Shown one piece after another: positions 1 to 5,631 of a DNA stretch of 5,779 nt. The position numbers and the translations under genes were made by a program. Origin of the DNA: an uncultured Ruminococcus sp. (lineage in GTDB: Bacteria > Bacillota > Clostridia > Oscillospirales > Acutalibacteraceae); contig CACYDD010000170.1 of the NCBI GenBank assembly GCA_902773065.1, positions 1 to 5,779 on the forward strand. The letters are read 5' to 3'. Each line of letters opens with the position of its first letter. The stretch's first letter is position 1. The notes under the pieces are model-generated. The model saw only the letters and a list, made by a program, of their open reading frames with translations. It was not told the DNA's origin and made no database searches.

Positions 1-3000
1 AATCCGCTTGTCGCAATTCAGCATGATGGCGATTTATCAAAAATCGAGGACAATACGAGATTGAACAGCCTTGTGTCTCACGAATTGATGACGGTGAATG
101 AAAAATTCAAATCGACTTATTCCAATCGGTTTAAATGTTTTCTGTTTATGGGTTCTAATAAGCCTGTAAAAATTACGGATGCAAAATCTGGTCTGATAAG
201 AAGATTGATCGATGTTACTCCGTCGGGTAATAAGCTGTCTCCTGATGAATACAAAACCACCGTAAAGCAAATCGAATTTGAGCTGGGGGCTATTGCTTAC
301 CATTGTCAGCAGATATATTTGAATGATCCGGGATACTATGACGATTATATTCCTATTTCTATGCTTGGTGCCTCTAACGATTTCTATAATTTTATCATAG
401 ATTCATACCATGTTTTCAAAAAAGAAGACGGCACAACGCTCAAAGCCGCTTGGGAGATGTACAAAACATATTGTGACGAGGCAAAGATTGCATTTCCATT
501 TTCTCAGAGGGTGTTCAAGGAAGAACTGAAAAATTATTTTCGGGATTATAAAGAGCGGTTCAATATGACGGACGGTTCAAGAGTCAGAAGTTATTATGCG
601 GGATTTCGTACCGAAAAATTTGAAAATCAGACAGTAAACAAATCTGATGATAACGCTTCAATGATAAAGTTCCGAAACATCGAATCAGTATTTGATAAAT
701 TATGTGCCGATTGTCCGGCTCAGTATGCGACGACTAATGAAACTCCGGCTAAAAAATGGGAACAGGTGGCATCAACTTTGTCAGAGTTGGACACATCTGT
801 ACTTCACTATGTCAAAGTTCCCGAAAATCATATTGTAATTGATTTTGATATTCCTGATGAAAACGGTAATAAATCATTTGAACGGAATCTTGAAGCGGCG
901 AGCAAATGGCCGCCCACTTATGCAGAGCTTAGCAAAAGCGGAAACGGAATACATCTTCATTATATTTATAACGGAGATGTGTCATGTCTGAGCAGAGTTT
1001 ATGATGAACATATTGAAGTGAAGATATTTACAGGTAAAAGTTCATTAAGACGTAAATTGTCAATGTGCAACGATTTACCGATTGCAACGATCAGTTCGGG
1101 TTTACCCATGAAAGGAGAAAACAAAATGGTGAATTTCGAGGCTGTAAAAAGTGAAAAAGGGATCAGAAGCCTGATAAAAAGAAATCTTAACAAAGAGATT
1201 CATCCGGGAACAAAGCCTTCTGTTGATTTTATTTACAAGATTCTGGACGACGCTTATCACAGCGGTCTGAATTATGATGTGACAGATATGAGGAATGCAG
1301 TGCTGGCTTTTGCGGCGAACAGCACACACCAGTCGGATTACTGTATAAAGTTGGTTAATAAAATGTCATTCAAATCAGATGATATTTCTGATTCAATGAA
1401 AAATGACGAGTCAAAGCTGGTATTTTTCGATGTTGAAGTGTTCCCTAATCTTTTTCTTGTCAACTGGAAAATAGAGGGGGACGGAAAACCTGTTGTGAGA
1501 ATGATAAACCCCACGCCTTCTGAAATTGAAAATCTGATGCGCTTCAGGCTGGTTGGTTTCAACTGTCGAAGATATGATAATCATATTCTGTATGCAAGAC
1601 TTATGGGATATTCCAACGAGCAATTATATGACCTTTCCCAGAGAATTATAAAAGGCAGTGCAAATTGTTTCTTTGGAGAAGCTTATAATGTTTCATATAC
1701 CGATGTGTATGATTTCAGCAGTAAGAAGCAATCGCTGAAAAAGTTTGAAATTGAACTGGGAATCCATCATCAGGAGCTGGGACTTCCCTGGGACGAGCCC
1801 GTTCCGGAAGAAATGTGGAGTAAGGTTGCCGAATATTGCGATAACGATGTTATTGCAACGGAAGCGGTTTTTAATGCGAGAAAATCTGATTTTGTTGCCC
1901 GACAGGTTCTTGCGGATGTAGCAGGAATGACGGTAAACGATACCACTAACAGTCTGACCACACGAATTATATTTGGTAAGAATCGAAAACCGCAGGATAG
2001 TTTTCACTATCGTGATATGGGGGACTTATCTGTACCGCATAAAAGATGGACAGTGACCGAAGATATGCAGTTATATTCTAATGTCGGAGACGGATTTACT
2101 GCATTTAACGAGAACAATGAACCGTTGTTTCCGGGATATAAGTTTGAAAACGGTAAGTCAACTTATCGTGGAGAGGAAGTCGGAGAAGGCGGTTATGTCT
2201 ATTCCGAACCGGGTATGTACGGTGATGTTGCGTTACTTGATATTGCTTCTATGCATCCGTCAAGCATCGTTGCCGAGAACCTTTTCGGCGATGAATATAC
2301 ACAGAGGTTCAAAGATATTCTTGATGTCCGTATTGCTATCAAGCATAAAGATTTTGAGAAAGCAAAAACAATGCTCAACGGTTCGTTGGCAAAATATCTG
2401 ACAGATGAAGAATCGGCAGCGGATTTAGCACAGGCATTGAAAATTGCTATTAATTCGGTATATGGTCTGACTTCGGCGAACTTTGAAAATCCGTTTCGTG
2501 ATATGCGGAATAAGGATAATATTGTGGCAAAACGTGGAGCATTATTTATGATCAATCTGAAACACGAGGTTCAGGCAAGAGGATTCACGGTTGCCCACAT
2601 CAAAACCGATTCCATAAAGATACCCGATGCCACACCTGAAATTATATCTTTTGTGATGGAATATGGAAAGTTGTACGGTTACACTTTCGAGCATGAGGCT
2701 ACATACGAAAAAATGTGTCTGGTTAACGATGCCGTTTATATTGCCAAGTATAAGGACGGTAAGCACGCAGGCGAATGGACTGCAACGGGAACACAATTTC
2801 AGGTGTCTTATGTGTTCAAGAAATTGTTCAGTCGGGAGGAGATCATATTTGAGGATATGTGTGAGGCGAAATCAGTCAGCACAGCATTATATCTGGATAT
2901 GAATGAAAATCTGCCCGACGTATCCGAATATGAAAAAGAACACGCAAAGCTTTGGAAAGATATTTCCGATACGTCGATTCCGAACGACGAGATTATGAAA

Positions 3001-3348
3001 CAAAAATGTAAGCGTGCCGAGGAATTAAGCAAGTTGATTGCAGAAGGACACAATTATATTTTCGTGGGAAAAGTCGGGAATTTCTGTCCAATCAAAGACG
3101 GGTGCGGCGGCGGAGTTCTTTATCGTGAAAAAGACGGAAAGTACTATGCGGCAACCGGTTCAAAAGGCTATAGGTGGCTGGAAGCAGAAATGGTCAGAAC
3201 ACTTGGTAAAGAGTCCGATATTGACCGTACCTATTATGACAATATGGTAGATGAAGCGGTCAAAGCAATATCACTATATGGCGATTTTGAATGGTTTGTT
3301 TCGGATGATCCTTATATTAAAGAGGATAACGGAATAATTCCCTTTTAA
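1..3348 (+). CDS. SF3 helicase - AEP primase - family B DNA polymerase fusion (5' partial)
   Basis: The frame is open from base 1 to the TAA at 3346-3348 (1115 residues; residue 1 = base 1), so the true start is upstream. Residues 1-90 match the end of a D5/P4-type SF3 ATPase: motif C FMGSNKP (sensor Asn53) and the RR pair 67-68; the Walker boxes must lie outside the window. Residues 140-190 resemble the winged helix that follows such helicases. Residues 230-370 carry AEP primase motifs: DFD (281-283), SGNGIH (313-318) and IEVKIF (338-343), followed by a helical region (376-460). Exonuclease motifs follow: DVE (477-479), NCRRYD (521-526) and YCDND (612-616). Polymerase motifs are A DIASMHPSSI (747-756), B KIAINSVYG (814-822) and C KTDS (868-871). 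Only 67 residues separate the start of A from the start of B and 48 separate the end of B from D870, leaving no room for phi29-type TPR inserts, so synthesis is probably not protein-primed. The role inferred is replication of the phage genome. The domain calls are firm; the joint activity is inferred. Confidence 0.93.
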   Translation, partial: NPLVAIQHDGDLSKIEDNTRLNSLVSHELMTVNEKFKSTYSNRFKCFLFMGSNKPVKITDAKSGLIRRLIDVTPSGNKLSPDEYKTTVKQIEFELGAIAYHCQQIYLNDPGYYDDYIPISMLGASNDFYNFIIDSYHVFKKEDGTTLKAAWEMYKTYCDEAKIAFPFSQRVFKEELKNYFRDYKERFNMTDGSRVRSYYAGFRTEKFENQTVNKSDDNASMIKFRNIESVFDKLCADCPAQYATTNETPAKKWEQVASTLSELDTSVLHYVKVPENHIVIDFDIPDENGNKSFERNLEAASKWPPTYAELSKSGNGIHLHYIYNGDVSCLSRVYDEHIEVKIFTGKSSLRRKLSMCNDLPIATISSGLPMKGENKMVNFEAVKSEKGIRSLIKRNLNKEIHPGTKPSVDFIYKILDDAYHSGLNYDVTDMRNAVLAFAANSTHQSDYCIKLVNKMSFKSDDISDSMKNDESKLVFFDVEVFPNLFLVNWKIEGDGKPVVRMINPTPSEIENLMRFRLVGFNCRRYDNHILYARLMGYSNEQLYDLSQRIIKGSANCFFGEAYNVSYTDVYDFSSKKQSLKKFEIELGIHHQELGLPWDEPVPEEMWSKVAEYCDNDVIATEAVFNARKSDFVARQVLADVAGMTVNDTTNSLTTRIIFGKNRKPQDSFHYRDMGDLSVPHKRWTVTEDMQLYSNVGDGFTAFNENNEPLFPGYKFENGKSTYRGEEVGEGGYVYSEPGMYGDVALLDIASMHPSSIVAENLFGDEYTQRFKDILDVRIAIKHKDFEKAKTMLNGSLAKYLTDEESAADLAQALKIAINSVYGLTSANFENPFRDMRNKDNIVAKRGALFMINLKHEVQARGFTVAHIKTDSIKIPDATPEIISFVMEYGKLYGYTFEHEATYEKMCLVNDAVYIAKYKDGKHAGEWTATGTQFQVSYVFKKLFSREEIIFEDMCEAKSVSTALYLDMNENLPDVSEYEKEHAKLWKDISDTSIPNDEIMKQKCKRAEELSKLIAEGHNYIFVGKVGNFCPIKDGCGGGVLYREKDGKYYAATGSKGYRWLEAEMVRTLGKESDIDRTYYDNMVDEAVKAISLYGDFEWFVSDDPYIKEDNGIIPF
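1113..1128 (+). promoter_or_regulatory. Internal in-frame Shine-Dalgarno and ATG inside the fusion gene
   Basis: AGGAG at 1113-1117 is followed after 8 bases by an ATG at 1126-1128 in the same frame as the large gene. Initiation here would give a 740-residue product beginning MVNFEAVKSEKG. It would lack the helicase and primase catalytic motifs but keep the complete exonuclease and polymerase. The surrounding codons read PMKGENKM, so the SD could simply be a by-product of Lys-Gly-Glu codons. Use of this start is not shown by the sequence. Confidence 0.3.
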
Positions 3349-3369
3349 AAAATAATTATGAAAAAAAAC

Positions 3370-3376
3370 GGAGGAG
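3370..3376 (+). promoter_or_regulatory. RBS that fixes the start of the acidic-tail gene
   Basis: GGAGGAG lies 5 bases before the ATG at 3382 and indicates that start. An in-frame ATG at 3358, eight codons earlier, has only A/T-rich sequence before it and would place this SD inside the coding region, so it is rejected as the start. Confidence 0.8.
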
Positions 3377-3381
3377 ATTTT

Positions 3382-3855
3382 ATGTCTTACAAAAATGTTG
3401 ATAACCTTATCATTGAGAATGCACGAATGATATTTCGTAATTTTTCAGGAAGAGAATCCAAGTATAACAGAGCAGGGAACAGAAACTTCTGTGTGATCAT
3501 TGAGGATGCTCAAATGGCACAGAAGCTTGCTGACGATGGTTGGAATGTTCGTATTCTTCAACCGAGAGAAGAAGGTGATGAACCACGTCATTATATTCAG
3601 GTGGCGGTCAGCTTTGAGAATATTCCGCCTAAGGTGTTCATGATTACCAGAAGAACCAAAACACCGCTTGATGACGAATCAATAGATACTCTTGATTATG
3701 CGGAGATTCGCAATGTCGACCTTATCGTAAGACCCTACTGTTGGGAAGTCAACGGAAAGACGGGAATCAAAGCTTATCTTAAAACGATGTATGTAACAAT
3801 CGAGGAAGACGAGTTTGCGGAAAAATATGCCGATGAAGAGTATCCGGAAGAATGA
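3382..3855 (+). CDS. Phage replication accessory protein, candidate ssDNA-binding protein with acidic tail
   Basis: This is a 157-residue protein (MSYKNVDNLI...), with its start set by the GGAGGAG before 3382. It has no signal peptide or membrane segment and should be cytoplasmic. The body is rich in short beta-type stretches such as NFCVIIED, HYIQVAVSF, VFMITRR and DLIVRPY, consistent with a small beta-barrel. The last 17 residues, starting EEDEFAEKY, hold ten acidic residues and one Lys. Acidic C-termini of this type are typical of ssDNA-binding proteins such as bacterial SSB and T7 gp2.5, where they recruit replication partners. The gene starts 33 bases after the polymerase fusion and is probably co-transcribed with it, which fits an SSB role. 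I recognise it as a type of protein found next to phage polymerases, usually annotated hypothetical. The ssDNA-binding function is inferred from fold-like pattern, tail and neighbour; no specific OB-fold motif is diagnostic. Confidence 0.88.
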   Translation: MSYKNVDNLIIENARMIFRNFSGRESKYNRAGNRNFCVIIEDAQMAQKLADDGWNVRILQPREEGDEPRHYIQVAVSFENIPPKVFMITRRTKTPLDDESIDTLDYAEIRNVDLIVRPYCWEVNGKTGIKAYLKTMYVTIEEDEFAEKYADEEYPEE

Positions 3856-3856
3856 T

Positions 3857-3894
3857 TTACAGCTTTTGATACGTTAAAAATACATAGGCTGTAA
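3857..3894 (+). repeat. Inverted repeat / RNA hairpin ahead of the small membrane protein gene
   Basis: TTACAGC (3857-3863) and GCTGTAA (3888-3894) are perfect inverted copies. In RNA the stem extends by a U-G and a U-A pair (3864-3865 with 3886-3887), giving 9 pairs around a 20-base loop. It begins one base after the stop codon of the preceding gene and ends two bases before the next gene's SD. No U-run follows, so it is a poor terminator. A role in RNA stability or in tuning initiation of the next gene is possible but unproven. Confidence 0.45.
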
Positions 3895-3896
3895 TG

Positions 3897-3905
3897 AAGG
3901 AGGTG
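3897..3905 (+). promoter_or_regulatory. Near-consensus ribosome binding site
   Basis: AAGGAGGTG is an uninterrupted nine-base complement to the 16S rRNA 3' end. Its GGAGG core ends 9 bases before the ATG at 3913. It is the strongest SD in the window and implies efficient translation of a very small protein. Confidence 0.8.
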
Positions 3906-3912
3906 TTTTTCT

Positions 3913-4149
3913 ATGTTCAAAAAACTTATATTTGACATCATTTCCGGTATTGTGGGAATTATCTACACAATCGGAGAGTTGAAAATCATCGAAAAAGTTT
4001 ATGACAGATATGACCGTGTGTTTGATAAATATGCGGAAAAGTATCCGTATCGCTTTTTAATGGTTGTTTGCATACTTTCCATGATAGTGTATATTCCTTA
4101 TATGCTGGTATATTATGCGATAAAGCATAAGTTTGTTGATAAAAACTGA
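3913..4149 (+). CDS. Small membrane protein of unknown function
   Basis: This is a complete 78-residue protein. The N-terminal Met-Phe-Lys-Lys is followed by a hydrophobic stretch at about residues 5-21 (LIFDIISGIVGIIYTIG), which may be a membrane segment or membrane-surface helix because it contains Asp8. A highly charged, Tyr-rich middle follows (about 24-47, with VYDRYDRVFDKYAEKY). A clear transmembrane helix lies at about 48-70 (VVCILSMIVYIPYMLVYYAI), with a short basic tail KHKFVDKN. It could be a two-pass hairpin or a single-pass protein. The gene has a near-consensus RBS and lies between the ssDNA-binding candidate and a terminator, so it is probably the last gene of the replication transcript. 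I do not recognise a family. Anchoring of replication proteins, superinfection exclusion or a holin-like role are all possible and none is supported specifically. Confidence 0.8.
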   Translation: MFKKLIFDIISGIVGIIYTIGELKIIEKVYDRYDRVFDKYAEKYPYRFLMVVCILSMIVYIPYMLVYYAIKHKFVDKN

Positions 4150-4170
4150 AACACAATATGACGAGAAAAC

Positions 4171-4209
4171 AAATAACGTGTCTGAAATATGGCACGTTAT
4201 TTTAATTTT
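4171..4209 (+). terminator. Rho-independent-type terminator after the membrane protein gene
   Basis: AAATAACGTG (4171-4180) and CACGTTATTT (4193-4202) are perfect inverted copies. A U-G and a C-G pair inside extend the stem to 12 pairs around an 8-base loop (TGAAATAT). A T-rich tract TAATTTT follows (4203-4209). It lies 21 bases after the stop at 4149. The stem is only moderately GC-rich. The left flank is A-rich (GAGAAAAC), so it could also act in the reverse direction, although no reverse-strand gene needs it here. Confidence 0.72.
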
Positions 4210-4322
4210 GGTGCCGGCTTTATATACACGGTCAAATGTCCAGTAAAGCGTTGAAAATTGGTACACAAATTTAATACAAGAGGAAACAGCCGAAATTATA
4301 TTTGGAAATCAGAGGTGAGGAA
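4210..4322 (+). other. Gene leader region upstream of the SNF2-like helicase; no convincing promoter
   Basis: This spacer lies between the terminator and the helicase gene, so a promoter would be expected unless read-through supplies the transcript. The best partial matches are TTGAAA (4251-4256) with TAATAC (4272-4277) at a 15-base spacing, and an AT-rich TATATACA at 4221-4228 with no -35 partner. An unused SD-like AGAGGAA at 4279-4285 has no start codon at a suitable distance. The actual RBS is GAGGTGA (4312-4318), whose GAGG core ends 7 bases before the ATG at 4323. I see no operator-like repeat. Confidence 0.3.
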
Positions 4323-5549
4323 ATGGCTGGGATTCGTTTATATGATTATCAGTTATCAGCAGTTCAAAAAATGAAAAACGGATGTATATTATGTGGCGGC
4401 GTCGGCAGTGGCAAATCCCGTACTGCCCTTGCCTATTATTATATTTCCGAAGGCGGAGAAATCAATACAGGCGAATACATACCGATGGGCGACCCTCCCA
4501 AAAATCTATACATCATTACCACTGCACGAAAAAGAGATACTTTGGAATGGGAGGGTGAGCTGTCGCCTTTCCTTCTTTCTCCTTACGACGATGTCAATTT
4601 ATATTCCAATAAGGTAGTAATTGATTCGTGGAATAATATCAAGAAATACGCAGATGTAAAAAATGCGTTCTTTATATTTGACGAACAAAGAGTTGTCGGT
4701 TCAGGTGCATGGGTCAAGGCATTTCTGAAAATATCCAAAAATAATCACTGGATATTATTGTCAGCAACACCTGGTGATACATGGGAAGATTATATTCCTG
4801 TGTTTATTGCGAACAAATTCTATAAAAACAGAACAGAATTCATCAGGGAACATATTGTATGGAAACGTTTTTCAAAATTTCCGCAGGTGGAAAGATATTT
4901 GAATACAGGCAGACTGATACGGCTCAGAAACAGGATACTTGTCAATATGGATTTTCAGAGACAAACTGTTTCTCATCATGAAGATGTTTATGTGAGATAT
5001 GATGTCGGAAAGTACAAAGATATTTGCCGGAATCGTTGGGATATCTGGAAAAATGAACCCATCAAAAATGCAGGTGAATTCTGTTACGCACTGAGAAAGC
5101 TTGTTAATTCTGATGAATCAAGACAAGTCGCTTTAATGGAACTGGTCGAAAAGCATCCGAGAGCAATTATATTTTACAATTTTGACTATGAACTGGATAT
5201 ACTGAAAAATTTGTATTACGGTGATGATGTGGAGATTGCCGAATGGAACGGACATAAGCACCAGCCTGTTCCGAATTCCGAGAAATGGGTCTATCTGGTT
5301 CAGTATAACGCCGGAGCCGAGGGGTGGAACTGTATCAAGACAGATACTATTATATTTTACTCCCAGAACTATTCTTATAAGATTATGGTGCAGTCCAGCG
5401 GTAGAATAGACAGGCTCAATACGCCCTATAGGGATTTATATTTTTACCACCTGAAAAGCAGGTCAGGAATTGACCTGGCTATCAGCAAGGCGTTACAAAG
5501 CAAGAAAAAATTTAACGAAACAGGCTTTTACAAAAAGAAAGGAAATTGA
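4323..5549 (+). CDS. SNF2-like superfamily 2 DNA helicase / translocase, phage type
   Basis: This is a complete 408-residue protein (MAGIRLYDYQ...). ATG 4323 is preferred to an in-frame TTG at 4302 because GAGGTGA (4312-4318) is correctly spaced only for 4323. All SF2 helicase motifs appear in order: an entry motif LYDYQ (6-10), Walker A GGVGSGKS (25-32, Lys31), motif Ia region IITTARKRD (64-72), motif II FDEQR (119-123), motif III SATP (147-150), motif IV-like AIIFYNF (281-287), motif V GAEGWN (331-336) and motif VI QSSGRIDR (357-364). Both RecA-like lobes are intact, so it should be an active ATPase that translocates on DNA. Such SNF2-type helicases are a regular part of replication modules of Gram-positive siphophages, near the polymerase and primase genes. 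No nuclease, methylase or target-recognition domain is attached, which argues against a restriction subunit. Its exact task at the fork is not readable from the sequence. Confidence 0.93.
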   Translation: MAGIRLYDYQLSAVQKMKNGCILCGGVGSGKSRTALAYYYISEGGEINTGEYIPMGDPPKNLYIITTARKRDTLEWEGELSPFLLSPYDDVNLYSNKVVIDSWNNIKKYADVKNAFFIFDEQRVVGSGAWVKAFLKISKNNHWILLSATPGDTWEDYIPVFIANKFYKNRTEFIREHIVWKRFSKFPQVERYLNTGRLIRLRNRILVNMDFQRQTVSHHEDVYVRYDVGKYKDICRNRWDIWKNEPIKNAGEFCYALRKLVNSDESRQVALMELVEKHPRAIIFYNFDYELDILKNLYYGDDVEIAEWNGHKHQPVPNSEKWVYLVQYNAGAEGWNCIKTDTIIFYSQNYSYKIMVQSSGRIDRLNTPYRDLYFYHLKSRSGIDLAISKALQSKKKFNETGFYKKKGN

Positions 5550-5578
5550 TATTTCGTGTGAATTTTTAATAAAAACGA

Positions 5579-5607
5579 TTGTATAAATAGGATAAATGTG
5601 GTATGAT
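5579..5607 (+). promoter_or_regulatory. Sigma-A type promoter with extended -10 for the Rpn-family gene
   Basis: TTGTAT (5579-5584) and TATGAT (5602-5607) are separated by exactly 17 bases, and TGG at 5599-5601 gives the extended -10 form TGnTATGAT. The -35 matches consensus at three of six positions and the -10 at five of six. The predicted start of transcription near 5614 leaves a leader of about 18 bases that still contains the SD at 5617-5622. Confidence 0.62.
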
Positions 5608-5616
5608 ATTAATAAT

Positions 5617-5622
5617 GAGGAG
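5617..5622 (+). promoter_or_regulatory. RBS that decides the start of the Rpn-family gene
   Basis: GAGGAG lies 9 bases before ATG 5632. An in-frame ATG at 5623 directly abuts this SD and is too close to use it, so translation most likely begins at 5632 with MSEFIMLPK. Confidence 0.7.
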
Positions 5623-5631
5623 ATGGTTTTG

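Noticed and set aside
1693..2007. 104-residue reverse-strand frame opposite the exonuclease domain.
   Set aside because: The forward strand carries conserved exonuclease motif III across it; the reverse frame has no RBS or recognisable domain.
3866..3895. Promoter-like TTGATA (3866-3871) and TGTAAT (3890-3895) with 18-base spacing before the membrane protein gene.
   Set aside because: The start of transcription would fall near 3902, inside the ribosome binding site, giving a transcript without a usable RBS. The right element also overlaps the hairpin arm.
4158..4205. Fifteen-codon reading frame (MTRKQITCLKYGTLF) across the terminator.
   Set aside because: It has no RBS and lies within the hairpin; a leader peptide is not supported.
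4251..4277. Promoter-like TTGAAA and TAATAC upstream of the SNF2-like helicase.
   Set aside because: The 15-base spacing is too short and the -10 match is poor; kept only as a note in the leader-region entry.
5544..5578. Possible terminator after the helicase gene around TTCGTGTGAATTTTT.
   Set aside because: Only a three- to four-pair stem can be drawn; too weak to call despite the T-rich tail.
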